A DNA stretch of 64,000 nucleotides from assembly GCA_963734015.1 (NCBI GenBank), contig CAVTFG010000002.1, forward strand, positions 1-64,000. The letters run 5' to 3'. Both the position numbers and the translations under genes were made by a program. The DNA comes from JALZKA01 sp963734015. Its GTDB lineage: Bacteria; Actinomycetota; Thermoleophilia; Solirubrobacterales; 70-9. Each line of letters starts with the position of its first letter. The stretch's first letter is position 1. The notes beneath the pieces are model-generated. The model was not told the DNA's origin. It saw nothing but the letters and a program-made list of their open reading frames with translations, and searched no databases. Positions 44,120 through 52,121 of the stretch are shown here, piece after piece.

Positions 44120-45052
44120 TTAGTGACTCTCGACGGTCGCGCCGCCGATGTAGATGGCAGTAAGGGTCGAGAAGATGAAGGCCTGAAGGGTGGCGATCAG
44201 GCCCACTTCCAGGATGAAGAAGAAGAACGCGAGCGGGAACGTGAGCACGCCGAGCGCGGCGAGACCGAGCAGGACGGCCAGCCCGCCGCCCATGAACAGG
44301 AGGAGCAGGTGTCCGGCGAGGATGTTGGCGAAGAGCCGTACCGAGAGCGAGATCAGGCGCGCGAAATGCGAGATCGCCTCGATCACGAAGATGAAGATCT
44401 TGAACGGCAGGTTCATGTCCTCGAGGCCCGCGGGCAGCCAACTCTTGAAGTACGGGAAGAAGCCCTTCGCCCGGATCCCCTCCACGTGGTAGAGGGTCCA
44501 CACGACCAGCGTGAGCACGAGCGGCACCGAGAGGTTCGCGGTGGCGGCGTAGAGCGCGAAGGAGGGCACCTCGAGCCCGAAGATGTCGACCGTGTGCTCA
44601 GTGTTGATCGGCAGCGGCAGGAAACCGATCATGTTCGAGAACCAGATGAAGAAGAACAGGCTCGCGAGCAGGGGAAACCAGCGGTTCGCCATCTTCGTGC
44701 CCTCGCCCAGGTTGCCGTAGGTGATGTTGTTGCGGGTGAGGTCGTAGGCCAGTTCCATCGCCATCTGGACCTTGTTGGGCTCGCGCTGCATCCGGTTCGC
44801 GATGAACGTCATCGTCCCGATCGTGAGGACGCTGGCGAGCCCGAGGTACAGGACGGCCTTGTTGATCGAGAAGTCGATCCCCGCGATGGTGATGTCGACC
44901 CAGGGGTCGAGCTTGAACTCGTTCTGGGGCTGGAACGACTCGTTCTTGCCCTCGTTGCCGAGGATCAGGATCAGGAGGAACGTGATGCCCAGGTAGAGGC
45001 CCAGGGCCAGGAAGACCTTGGCCTTGGTGCTGAGGCTCGCGAGGCGGCTCAT
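44120..45052 (-). CDS. atpB: ATP synthase Fo subunit a
   Basis: A 310-residue membrane subunit with several helices. The essential Arg is in FARLISLSVRLFANILAGHL. It forms the ion half-channels against the c ring. The ATG at 45052 overlaps the upstream atpI-like stop. A periplasm-facing loop near the N-terminus (ESFQPQNEFKLDPWVDI) follows the first helix. Length is slightly above the usual 250-280 residues. Confidence 0.95.
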   Translation of the reverse strand: MSRLASLSTKAKVFLALGLYLGITFLLILILGNEGKNESFQPQNEFKLDPWVDITIAGIDFSINKAVLYLGLASVLTIGTMTFIANRMQREPNKVQMAMELAYDLTRNNITYGNLGEGTKMANRWFPLLASLFFFIWFSNMIGFLPLPINTEHTVDIFGLEVPSFALYAATANLSVPLVLTLVVWTLYHVEGIRAKGFFPYFKSWLPAGLEDMNLPFKIFIFVIEAISHFARLISLSVRLFANILAGHLLLLFMGGGLAVLLGLAALGVLTFPLAFFFFILEVGLIATLQAFIFSTLTAIYIGGATVESH

Positions 45053-45417
45053 GACGCAACGCCTTCCCCGGAGAGCATTCGCGACACGGCGATGCCGCCC
45101 ATCTGGGCCGTGAAGAGGATTGCGGCGAGGACCGCGGCGGCGAGGCCGTCCTCGCGCTCGCCGAGCACGCCGACCAGGAGCACGCAGATGACGACGAACC
45201 ACACCCGCCCGAGCGCCGATGCCGCGGTGACACCAACCGCCCTGCGGCGCTCACCGGCCGCCAGTGAAGCGGCGACTCTGCGGTCGGCGGCGAAGAGGAC
45301 GATCCGCTGGACCAACCAGGCCGCAGCGACCACCGCGTAACCCAGCATCGGGAGGCCGGCCACGAGGAAGACCGGAAGCGCGAGCACGAGCAGCGCCAGA
45401 TCCGCGTAGCGGATCAA
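45049..45417 (-). CDS. ATP synthase I-like membrane protein
   Basis: An about 122-residue protein with four hydrophobic helices (YADLALLVLALPVFLVAGL, MLGYAVVAAAWLVQRIVLFA, VWFVVICVLLVGVLG, LAAAVLAAILFTAQMGGIAV). Its place just before atpB is that of atpI, which helps assemble the c ring. TTG 45417 is preferred because GAGGGC precedes it and the frame from an earlier TTG (45483) would overlap the atpZ-like gene. Sequence similarity to AtpI is weak; the call is mainly positional. Confidence 0.55.
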   Translation of the reverse strand: MIRYADLALLVLALPVFLVAGLPMLGYAVVAAAWLVQRIVLFAADRRVAASLAAGERRRAVGVTAASALGRVWFVVICVLLVGVLGEREDGLAAAVLAAILFTAQMGGIAVSRMLSGEGVAS

Positions 45418-45448
45418 GCTGCCCTCGCCTGTGTCACGAGGCGCAGGC

Positions 45449-45646
45449 CTAGATCCGTCTAAAGCGAGCGTGGACAAGTGCAAGACCCACGATGACGCCC
45501 GCGAACAGGCCCAGTAGCCCCAGAGGCACGGCCAGACCGACCAGTGAGCCGAGCCCGTACCCGGCCGCGGCCAACGCCACCATCGTTGCCACCAGCCCGA
45601 TGCCGGCGCTTGCGGCGTCCGCCCTCGTGGGGCGAGAAGAACTCAT
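45449..45646 (-). CDS. AtpZ-like F1Fo assembly protein
   Basis: A 65-residue protein with two membrane helices (IGLVATMVALAAAGYGLGSL and LLGLFAGVIVGLALVHARF), joined by a short Gly/Pro loop. This is the size and shape of AtpZ/AtpI-type proteins at the start of atp operons, which support ion homeostasis or c-ring assembly. It is the first gene of the atp operon, 31 bases before the atpI-like start. Family assignment rests on topology and position. Confidence 0.6.
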   Translation of the reverse strand: MSSSRPTRADAASAGIGLVATMVALAAAGYGLGSLVGLAVPLGLLGLFAGVIVGLALVHARFRRI

Positions 45647-45801
45647 CGGAATGGGAACTTGACAAGGGGTGCTCGAATCAGTGCCTAGAGGGAGAGATAG
45701 CCGCTCCGGGTGGCGTGGTGGCCAGCCCCGTGCGGCGAGCCGAGCATATCCAATAACGAGTGGAAACTACCTACGAATCGGCGCTAGTAACGCCCGAGAC
45801 T
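45647..45801 (-). promoter_or_regulatory. Upstream region of the ATP synthase operon
   Basis: This gap lies between the wecA stop and the first atp gene on the minus strand. It is AT-richer than the flanks (GAGTGGAAACTACCTACGAATC). The atp promoter is probably here, but I cannot assign boxes safely. The second copy of the dispersed hairpin repeat occupies the wecA-proximal end. Confidence 0.35.
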
Positions 45802-45859
45802 AAGTAGCCGCCTCAACAACGGCGGGGCTCGGCTCCGCCCTCCGGGCTCCGCCTCACTA
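45802..45859 (-). repeat. Dispersed double-hairpin repeat, copy 2 (after wecA)
   Basis: Plus strand: CCGCC-TCAACAAC-GGCGG followed by GCCC-TCC-GGGC and CCTCACTA, where CTA is the stop codon of wecA on the minus strand. Relative to copy 1 both stems carry paired substitutions that keep them closed, while the loop TCAACAAC and the linker GGGGCTCGGCT are unchanged. Confidence 0.75.
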
Positions 45860-47137
45860 AGTCTCTCCGGGCGGCGGGACGGCGTCGAACTCTCCGGTTT
45901 CCGGATCCATGGAGCGGAATTCGCCGGTCTCCGGGTCGAGCGCCTCGAAAGTGCCGGTCTCGAGCTCCCGTGCGACGCCCTCGTCGACCTCGCCGGGCGC
46001 GAGCGTCGCGAGCTGGCGGGAGCGCACCCCGCGGAGCTTGAGGATCTCGAGTACCACCACGAGGTAGACGCTCGCCGCGATGGCGAGGGCGACGCAGATG
46101 AGGATCACGATCGTCCAGCCAGCGTCGAAGTTCCCGCGATCGTCGGAGTACGGCACGAAGCGGAACGCCAGCCCGAGCCCGGCCATGATCAGGGCCCACG
46201 CGTAGAGGTAGGCGAGCGTCTTGCGCTGTGAGAAGCCGAGGTTCGCCATGCGGTGGTGCAGGTGCCAGCGGTCGGCCTCGTAGATCCGGCGGCGGTACTT
46301 GAGGCGCTTGGCGACGACGAACCCGGTGTCGAAGATCGGGACGGCGAGGACGATGAGCGGGAAGAACAGCGCGGCGACGGCGCTCGTCTTGAGCGCCCCC
46401 TGGATCGCGATGCAGCCGAGCAGGTAACCCAGCAGATTCGAGCCGGTGTCACCCATGAAGCTGGAGGCCGGCGGAAAGCCGTGACGGAGGAAGCCGAGCG
46501 CTGCGCCCGCGGTCAACGCGGCGAGGACGCCGGCGGCGTTGCGCTCCAGCGAGAGGGCGATGATCGCCAGGGAAGCGGCCGAGATCACGCAGACGCCCGC
46601 GGCGAGGCCGTCGACGCCGTCCGTGAGGTTGATGATGTTCACGATCGCGACGATCGCGAGCACGGTCAGGACCTCACCGAGGTCGATGTCGCCCACGATC
46701 TCAACCGTGCCGGGCTCGACGCCGCCGACGAAGGGCAGCGTGAACGCCGTCACGGTGACCCCCGCCGAAACCGGGATGATCGCCGCACCGATCTGACCCA
46801 GGAGCTTGAGCCCGGCGTGGAGGTCGAAGATGTCGTCGATCACCCCCACCGCCGCGATCGCGACCGCTCCGATCAGGATGGCGCGCGTCTCGTCGCCGCG
46901 CTGGAGCGGGCCGTCGGGCAGGAAGAGCAGGCCGGCGACCAGTACGCCCACGAGGATCGCGAGGCCGCCGAGTTTCGGTGTGGGGACGACGTGCAGGCTC
47001 CGCTCGTTCGGCACGTCCATCGCCCCGACGCGGCGCGCGATCCACTCGGCCGCCGGCACGAGCAGCAGCGCCAGGAGCGCGGCCACGCCGAAGGCGAAGA
47101 CCGCGTCGATCGTCTCGGGCCTCGCGTCTACGAGCAC
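45857..47137 (-). CDS. wecA: UDP-GlcNAc:undecaprenyl-phosphate GlcNAc-1-phosphate transferase
   Basis: A 426-residue MraY/WecA-family protein with about eleven membrane helices. Family motifs are PNERSLHVVPTPKLGGLAI, the catalytic Asp pair VGVIDDIFDLHAG, NIINLTDGVDGLAAG, the magnesium-site FMGDTGSNLLGYL and the HLHHRMANLGFS loop. It starts lipid-linked wall glycan synthesis. The cytoplasmic tail has a short internal repeat: ALDPETGEF, SMDPETGEF. The GTG at 47137 is 1 base after the DUF354 stop. Position before atp genes is conserved in actinobacteria. Confidence 0.9.
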   Translation of the reverse strand: MLVDARPETIDAVFAFGVAALLALLLVPAAEWIARRVGAMDVPNERSLHVVPTPKLGGLAILVGVLVAGLLFLPDGPLQRGDETRAILIGAVAIAAVGVIDDIFDLHAGLKLLGQIGAAIIPVSAGVTVTAFTLPFVGGVEPGTVEIVGDIDLGEVLTVLAIVAIVNIINLTDGVDGLAAGVCVISAASLAIIALSLERNAAGVLAALTAGAALGFLRHGFPPASSFMGDTGSNLLGYLLGCIAIQGALKTSAVAALFFPLIVLAVPIFDTGFVVAKRLKYRRRIYEADRWHLHHRMANLGFSQRKTLAYLYAWALIMAGLGLAFRFVPYSDDRGNFDAGWTIVILICVALAIAASVYLVVVLEILKLRGVRSRQLATLAPGEVDEGVARELETGTFEALDPETGEFRSMDPETGEFDAVPPPGET

Positions 47138-48148
47138 CTAGGTGACCGCTTCCAGGATCCCGTCGACCAGGAGGCCGGCATCACGGGGATTCTGCACACC
47201 CGCCGGCCGCTCGCGCTTTCGCAGGTCCAGGTCGGCGGCTCCCGGCAGGGGGAGCAAGAGGCCGCGCGCGATGAGATCCTCGTCCACGGCGCCCATCCTG
47301 CCGCTGAAGATCGTGTAGACGGGAGTGCCCAGGGCGACCGCCTCGCGGTTCATCGTGCCGCCCGCGCTGACGACGAGGTCCGCGTACGCGATCAGGCTCT
47401 GCGCGTCGATCGCACGCTCGGGAACGACGACGGCCTCGCCGCGGTCGGCGCGCGCTCGCGCGGCCTCGCACTGTCCGTCGGTCCGCGGGATCACGATCGC
47501 GGTCGCCTCGCCGTGGGCGGCGACGCGGTCCAACACCCCGTCGTAAAGCGGGTTGTGCGCGTGATACGCAGAGGACTCCGGCGGCGGCCGCAGCACCACC
47601 AGAACCCGGCTCTCGTCGAGGCCCAGCTCGCCCAAAATGGCGCGGTCGGGCTCGAAGTCCGCGAGGTAGTAGTCCTCCTTGAGGCCCGGGTAGCGGACGA
47701 GCTTGCCCGGTGTGGCGCCCGCCTTCCGCATTGCCTCCACGGGGATCGCGTCCGGCGCCAGCACCCGACGTGCGGCTCGAAAGGCGAGCTGGCGCTGCAG
47801 TCCCGCGTGCTCGTAGTCCTGCATCTGCGCCGAGGGGATGCGCAGGAGCGTGGCGACCATGGCCAGGTCGACCGAGCCGTGCCCCGCCGCGAGCTCGAAA
47901 CCGCGCTGCCGCGCCCAACGCCGGAGCGCCGCGCTCCGCGAGGCGAGCGCGCCGGCCTTCGCGAGCGTCGAGTCGCCGTGCTCGCCGACGACCGTGTGCT
48001 CGAGCCCCAGCCGGTCGAGGATCCCCACGGTCTGCCCGTACTCACGCGCCGTGATCTCAACCTCATGGCCGCGCTCGCGCAGGCGCTCGACGATCGGCCG
48101 CAGGACCAGCGGGTGCGCCGCGGCGGTGCAGTCGACCCAGACCCGCAT
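47138..48148 (-). CDS. DUF354 family, glycosyltransferase-like protein
   Basis: A 336-residue protein of the DUF354 family, GT-B-like fold. N-terminal Rossmann half: MRVWVDCTAAAHPLVLRPIV and RLRERGHEVEITAREYGQT; C-terminal half: LIAYADLVVSAGGTMNREAV and LGTPVYTIFSGRMGAVD. The family is predicted to include glycosyltransferases or epimerase-like enzymes for surface polysaccharide. It directly precedes wecA, supporting an envelope role. A TAGGCT box six bases before the ATG suggests a leaderless transcript. No sugar donor can be named. Confidence 0.8.
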   Translation of the reverse strand: MRVWVDCTAAAHPLVLRPIVERLRERGHEVEITAREYGQTVGILDRLGLEHTVVGEHGDSTLAKAGALASRSAALRRWARQRGFELAAGHGSVDLAMVATLLRIPSAQMQDYEHAGLQRQLAFRAARRVLAPDAIPVEAMRKAGATPGKLVRYPGLKEDYYLADFEPDRAILGELGLDESRVLVVLRPPPESSAYHAHNPLYDGVLDRVAAHGEATAIVIPRTDGQCEAARARADRGEAVVVPERAIDAQSLIAYADLVVSAGGTMNREAVALGTPVYTIFSGRMGAVDEDLIARGLLLPLPGAADLDLRKRERPAGVQNPRDAGLLVDGILEAVT

Positions 48149-48154
48149 GGCCTG

Positions 48155-48160
48155 AGCCTA
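48155..48160 (-). promoter_or_regulatory. -10 box TAGGCT before the DUF354 gene
   Basis: TAGGCT on the minus strand is followed by six bases and the ATG at 48148, a leaderless arrangement. It lies within 20 bases of the glyA stop, so DUF354-wecA may have its own promoter. Confidence 0.4.
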
Positions 48161-48177
48161 GTGTCCGCTTCGGGCCT

Positions 48178-49458
48178 CTAGGCGGGAGCCGGAGAGAGCT
48201 GGGGGTAAAGCGGGTACCTCGCCATGAGCGCCTCGCTCCGCTCGCGCAGGCCCGCCTTCTCCTCTTCGAAGCGATCGGAGAGCGCGACGGCGATCACCTC
48301 GCCGATCTCGCGCAGGTCGTCCTCGACCAGGCCGCGCGTCGTCAGCGCCGGCGTGCCGATCCGCAACCCGGACGGGTTCATCGGCGGCCGCTCGTCGAAC
48401 GGGATCGCGTTGCGGTTGACCGTGATGCCGACCTCTTCGAGACGTGTTTCGGCGGTCTTGCCGTCGAGCCCGGTTGGGCCGAGGTCGACGAGCACGAGAT
48501 GGACGTCGGTGCCCCCCGTGAGGACCTCGACGCCGTTTGCGATCAGCGCCTCGCCGAAGGCCTTGGCGTTCGCGACCGTCTGGCGCTGGCGCGCGCGGAA
48601 CGGCTCCGACGCGGCGATGCCCAGCGCCACCGCCTTCGCCGCGATGATGTGCATCAAGGGGCCGCCCTGCTGGCCCGGGAAGATCGCCCGGTCGATGTCC
48701 TTCTGAAGCTCCTCGCCGCAGAGGATCATCCCGCTGCGCGGGCCGCACAGGGTCTTGTGGATCGTCGTGGTGGTCACGTGGGCGTGCTCGACGGGGTTGG
48801 GGTGCTCGCCCGCCGCGACGAGCCCGGCGAAGTGCGCCATGTCAACCATCAGCTTGGCGCCGACGGCGTCGGCGATCTCGCGGAACGCGGCGAAGTCGAG
48901 GTGGCGCGGGTACGCCGACCAGCCGGCGACGATCACCTTCGGCTTGTGCTCGTGCGCGAGCCGCTCGACCTCCTCCATGTCGACGAGGTAGTCGTCCCGG
49001 CTCACGTGGTACGCCACGACCTCGTAGAGCTTTCCCGAGACGTTGAGCTTCATCCCGTGCGTGAGATGGCCCCCGTGGTCGAGCGCCATCCCCATGATCG
49101 TGTCGCCCGGCTCGAGCAGCGCCATGTAGACCGCGTTGTTCGCCTGGGCGCCGGCGTGCGCCTGGACGTTGGCGTGCTCGGCGCCGAACAGCGCCTTCGC
49201 CCGGTCGATCGCGAGCTGCTCCGCGACGTCCACCTCCTCGCAGCCCCCGTAGTAGCGGCGGCCCGGGTAGCCCTCGGCGTACTTGTTGGTGAGGACCGAG
49301 CCCGCCGCGTCCAGCACCGCCTGTGGCACGAAATTCTCCGACGCGATCATCTCCAGCGTGCTCTGCTGGCGCGCGAGCTCGCGCTCGAGGACGCGGGCGA
49401 TGTCGGGGTCGACCTCGGCGAGGGGGGCGGTTTGAAAGTCGTCGGGAAGCTCAGTCAA
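48178..49458 (-). CDS. glyA: Serine hydroxymethyltransferase
   Basis: A 426-residue PLP enzyme. Family motifs: TLEMIASENFVPQAVLDAAG, NKYAEGYPGRRYYGG, QAHAGAQANNAVYMALL, and the PLP-lysine in VTTTTIHKTLCGPRSGMILC (Lys after His). It converts serine and tetrahydrofolate to glycine and methylene-tetrahydrofolate. The start is TTG at 49458, chosen because AGGAG lies eight bases upstream and the next upstream in-frame sequence is low-complexity. It is divergent from the R2-like oxidase gene with a 225-base gap. Confidence 0.95.
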   Translation of the reverse strand: MTELPDDFQTAPLAEVDPDIARVLERELARQQSTLEMIASENFVPQAVLDAAGSVLTNKYAEGYPGRRYYGGCEEVDVAEQLAIDRAKALFGAEHANVQAHAGAQANNAVYMALLEPGDTIMGMALDHGGHLTHGMKLNVSGKLYEVVAYHVSRDDYLVDMEEVERLAHEHKPKVIVAGWSAYPRHLDFAAFREIADAVGAKLMVDMAHFAGLVAAGEHPNPVEHAHVTTTTIHKTLCGPRSGMILCGEELQKDIDRAIFPGQQGGPLMHIIAAKAVALGIAASEPFRARQRQTVANAKAFGEALIANGVEVLTGGTDVHLVLVDLGPTGLDGKTAETRLEEVGITVNRNAIPFDERPPMNPSGLRIGTPALTTRGLVEDDLREIGEVIAVALSDRFEEEKAGLRERSEALMARYPLYPQLSPAPA

Positions 49459-49560
49459 GGCGGTTCTCCTGGATCGTGCGGGCGCAGGTTGACACGTTAC
49501 GGCCTGGGTGTGACGGAGGCGGGATGGGCGCGTAGCGTCGGCGTGCGGGTTTCGTATCGG

Positions 49561-49604
49561 GGTGGTTGACCTTGTTCTCGCAATGCGAGAGGAACGTCGA
49601 CCAC
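49561..49604. promoter_or_regulatory. Long imperfect hairpin in the glyA/R2lox divergent gap
   Basis: Arms of about 22 bases (GGTGGTTGACCTTGTTCTCGC and the partner ending GGAACGTCGACCACC) pair with only four to five mismatches. It lies just upstream of the TTGACA promoter of the R2-like oxidase. It may be a bidirectional operator or an RNA hairpin on the glyA side. Its length is beyond a normal TetR operator. Confidence 0.6.
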
Positions 49605-49618
49605 CCCCGCACCCCACC

Positions 49619-49645
49619 TTGACATTTCCTGATCGTTTGGTAAAT
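49619..49645 (+). promoter_or_regulatory. Promoter of the R2-like oxidase gene
   Basis: A perfect -35 TTGACA (49619-49624) is followed, after about 16-18 bases, by an A/T-rich TAAATAAT in the -10 position. GAGGAATC before GTG 49684 supplies the RBS. It is the best promoter match in the window. Confidence 0.6.
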
Positions 49646-49683
49646 AATCCTCGCTCCACCACCCCACCCCAGGAGGAATCCCA

Positions 49684-50652
49684 GTGAGCGAGGACGGCGC
49701 GCGACCGAACGGCAACGGCGAGCTGCACACGGAGGACGAGGCACTCCAGGTCCTGCTGGACGCCGACATCGACAAGGTGATGTCGGGGCTGGACCGGATC
49801 GTCGAGGCCGCTCCGAGCTACGAGAAGCTGTTCGCGCGCTGGCAGCGCCAGCATTGGAATTCCGAGGACTTCGACTTCACAGAGGACGCTCGCCAATGGG
49901 AGGACGACTCGGTCTTCACAGGCGAGCAGCGCAAGTTCATGAAATGGAGCATGTCCGCGTTCTTCCTCGGCGAGGAACGCGTGACGACCGAGCTCTTGCC
50001 GTTCGCGATCGCGACCCCGGACTACAGCGCGCGGGCGTTCCTGGCGACGCAGATCTCCGACGAGGCCAAGCACTCCGTGTTCTTCGACCGCTTCTACCGC
50101 GAGGTCTTCGGGGTCGACGCGCTGACGCTCGCGCAGAACGTCGAGGCCCAGCGCCCGGCCATGAACAAGGACTACATCGAGCTGTTCGACGGCATCCTGC
50201 ACGAGTGCGCGGAGACCCTGCGCCAGGACCCATCGGACTTCGCGGCGCTTGTCCGCGGCATCACCGTCTACATGATCGTGATCGAGGGCATGCTGGCCCT
50301 CACCGGCGCGCGATTCATGATCCGCACGATGAAGGAGCGGGACTGGCTGCCCGGGTTCCGCGCGGGATTCACGGCCGTCAACCGCGACGAGTCGCGCCAC
50401 GTCGGTTACGGAGTCAAGTTCCTGGCCGACGCGATCAAGGCGGACCCTCAGAACAAGCAGGTGATCCAGGACACCCTGACCGACACCCTGCCGGTTGCCA
50501 CGCTCGCGCTTGCCCCGCCGATGGTCGACGACCCGTACAACTTCACGACGCCGTTCGGCTACACGTCGGCCGAGCTCTTCGAATACGCGATGAAGTCGCT
50601 CTCGAAGAAGCTCGCTGCGATGGGCATGGAGCCGATCGGGGCGGCGGCCTAG
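49684..50652 (+). CDS. R2-like ligand-binding oxidase (R2lox)
   Basis: A 322-residue ferritin-fold protein. Metal ligands expected for R2lox are all present: Glu97 in LGEERV, Glu127 and His130 in SDEAKH, Glu201 in IVIEGM, Glu236 and His239 in DESRH. The Val and Tyr that form the unusual Val-Tyr ether crosslink also fit: Val100 (three after Glu97) and Tyr196 (five before Glu201). R2lox uses an Mn/Fe cofactor and binds a long-chain fatty acid; its substrate is unknown. It is not a ribonucleotide reductase R2, for it lacks the radical Tyr arrangement. GTG start with AGGAGG at proper distance. A TetR gene follows at seven bases. Confidence 0.85.
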   Translation: MSEDGARPNGNGELHTEDEALQVLLDADIDKVMSGLDRIVEAAPSYEKLFARWQRQHWNSEDFDFTEDARQWEDDSVFTGEQRKFMKWSMSAFFLGEERVTTELLPFAIATPDYSARAFLATQISDEAKHSVFFDRFYREVFGVDALTLAQNVEAQRPAMNKDYIELFDGILHECAETLRQDPSDFAALVRGITVYMIVIEGMLALTGARFMIRTMKERDWLPGFRAGFTAVNRDESRHVGYGVKFLADAIKADPQNKQVIQDTLTDTLPVATLALAPPMVDDPYNFTTPFGYTSAELFEYAMKSLSKKLAAMGMEPIGAAA

Positions 50653-50659
50653 GCGTTCG

Positions 50660-51268
50660 ATGGCGACGATCGCGACCGAGCGTCCGGGCCCCGGCCGGCC
50701 CTCATCCGGCGCGCGCGAGCGGATCCTCACGGGCTGTCTCGAGGTACTCAAGTCCGACGGCTACGCCGGACTCAGCACCGCGAAGGTGGCGGCTGCCTCG
50801 GGCGAGTCGAAGGCGCTGATCGCCTACCATTTCGGCTCGAAGAACGGCCTCGTGGCCGCGGCGGGCAGCGAGCTCGGGCAGTCGATCACCGAGGAGATCC
50901 TCATCGGCGTCGAGGGCGCGCGCACGGTGGAGGAGATCGTCCGGGGTGCCGTGGCCGGTACCTGGGCGCTGCTCGAGCGCGACGAGCGCCTCCCCCGCGT
51001 TTACTTCGACCTGAACGCGGTGTCGGTCGTCGAGGACAGCGTGCGCGACGTCATGCGCGAGGTCAAGGGCGGATTCCGCACCGTGCTCACCGGCCTGCTG
51101 CGCGAGGCCGACGACCCGGTGAGTTCCCGCGCGGCCCCCGCCCTGGCGGTGCTGATCATCGCCGGGATCGAGGGCCTCTGCCTGGAGCGGATCGAACGTG
51201 GCGACACGGCGGATCTCCGGCGCGCCCGCGAGCTCTTCGTACGCTCGATCGTCGCCGGGCTCGCCTGA
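50660..51268 (+). CDS. TetR-family transcriptional regulator
   Basis: A 202-residue regulator. The N-terminal HTH is complete (LEVLKSDGYAGLSTAKVAAA then GESKALIAYHFGSKNGL). The C-terminal ligand domain is helical with a Cys in GIEGLCLER. It is the second gene of the R2lox unit, seven bases downstream, and probably represses it; its operator may be the long hairpin in front of the oxidase. A lipid-like inducer is plausible from the R2lox link, but it is inference. Its stop is next to the third hairpin repeat. Confidence 0.88.
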   Translation: MATIATERPGPGRPSSGARERILTGCLEVLKSDGYAGLSTAKVAAASGESKALIAYHFGSKNGLVAAAGSELGQSITEEILIGVEGARTVEEIVRGAVAGTWALLERDERLPRVYFDLNAVSVVEDSVRDVMREVKGGFRTVLTGLLREADDPVSSRAAPALAVLIIAGIEGLCLERIERGDTADLRRARELFVRSIVAGLA

Positions 51269-51302
51269 ATTAGCCGGCTCAACAACGCCGGGGCTCGGCT
51301 CA
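51269..51302 (-). repeat. Dispersed hairpin repeat, copy 3 (short form)
   Basis: Plus strand reads TAGCCGGCTCAACAACGCCG then GGGCTCGGCT; hairpin 1 is identical to copy 1, and the second hairpin is missing. The last bases TCA at 51300-51302 are the stop codon of the barstar-like gene on the minus strand, so this copy also directly follows a leftward stop. Confidence 0.7.
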
Positions 51303-51692
51303 CCACTCGAACACGAGATGGAACGGCCTCTCGCGTCGGGCCCAGTGCTCGGCGCAGAACAGCCAGCTGCGAACGAGCCTGGCCGGCATCCGCGGGTCGC
51401 GGCGCCACAGCCGCTCCGCGCCGACGACAACCAACACGTAGCCCTCCGCCGGCAGCCAGGAGAGGTCGCGCAGGCACTCGTCGACCGCGTCCCAGTTGCG
51501 CCCGAAGTAGTCCGGGAAGCTGAAGCCGATCGCCAGCGCATCCATCAGCTCGCCGTCATCCGCGATCTCGGCCGCGTGGAGGCGAACGAGCCCGAGTCCG
51601 CGGTCGGTCAGGTCGTCCTCGGACGGGCCCTCGCCGGTGAAGTGGATGCAACTCCAATCGACGCGAGCGACGCGATCAACGGGGAAACTCAC
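51300..51692 (-). CDS. Barstar-like ribonuclease inhibitor
   Basis: A 130-residue protein with the barstar fold. The key segment FPDYFGRNWDAVDECLRDLS carries the acidic residues (NWDAVDE) that plug the active site of barnase-type RNases. The final strand region PFHLVFEW is usual. GTG 51692 is chosen: GGAG lies eight bases upstream and the start overlaps the RNase stop by GTGA; an earlier GTG at 51701 is possible. It should bind and block the adjacent secreted RNase before export. Its stop codon touches a dispersed repeat. Confidence 0.85.
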   Translation of the reverse strand: MSFPVDRVARVDWSCIHFTGEGPSEDDLTDRGLGLVRLHAAEIADDGELMDALAIGFSFPDYFGRNWDAVDECLRDLSWLPAEGYVLVVVGAERLWRRDPRMPARLVRSWLFCAEHWARRERPFHLVFEW

Positions 51693-52117
51693 CGGAACCA
51701 CTCCGGGTCGATCTCGCGGAACGAGGCGTAGTGGTCGTCGGTGTAATACACCTCTCCACCCTCGCCGATCACGAGCCGGCGGGCGCCGCGATCGGGTGAG
51801 CCGGCGGTCTCCACCGTGTATTCGCGGTAGTAGCCGAGCGGTTGATCCGGCAGCAGGCCCTCGCGGTTCTGGAACGTCCCGCCGTCCTCCTCGTACGGGA
51901 GCGGCTCGCCGGAGTCGATGGCGGCAAGCACCCGCGCGATCTCGGCCGACTCCTCGGCCGACGGGATCTGGGCAGTGCCGGTCTCCGCGCTCGTCTGCGC
52001 CACAGGCGGCGGCGCCGACGGCTCGTCGTCTCCGCCCAGCCCCGGAATGACGATCCCCGCCGCGGCGAGAGCGGCGACCAACGCCGCGACCGCGGCCCGG
52101 CTCCGAGTCGAGGACAC
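51689..52117 (-). CDS. Secreted guanyl-specific RNase (RNase Sa/barnase type)
   Basis: A 142-residue protein with a signal or anchor helix (AAVAALVAALAAAGIVIPGL, about residues 8-27), a Pro/Ala/Thr-rich linker, and an RNase domain. Catalytic residues of RNase Sa are matched: Glu99 in YREYTV, Arg114 in GARRLV and His129 in DDHYASF. It cleaves RNA after G. Export plus a neighbouring inhibitor suggests a toxin for competitors or a scavenging enzyme. The start GTG lies five bases after the rpiB stop. No immunity-only extra copies are seen. Confidence 0.85.
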   Translation of the reverse strand: MSSTRSRAAVAALVAALAAAGIVIPGLGGDDEPSAPPPVAQTSAETGTAQIPSAEESAEIARVLAAIDSGEPLPYEEDGGTFQNREGLLPDQPLGYYREYTVETAGSPDRGARRLVIGEGGEVYYTDDHYASFREIDPEWFR

Positions 52118-52121
52118 GTCC

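Noticed and set aside
46253..48181. 642-codon open frame on the plus strand across wecA and the DUF354 gene
   Set aside because: Composition is Arg/Asp/Gly-rich without motifs, and both minus-strand genes are well supported.
49605..49683. NrdR box before the R2-like gene, as expected for a ribonucleotide reductase
   Set aside because: No NrdR-type palindrome is present, and the protein has R2lox features rather than those of reductase R2.
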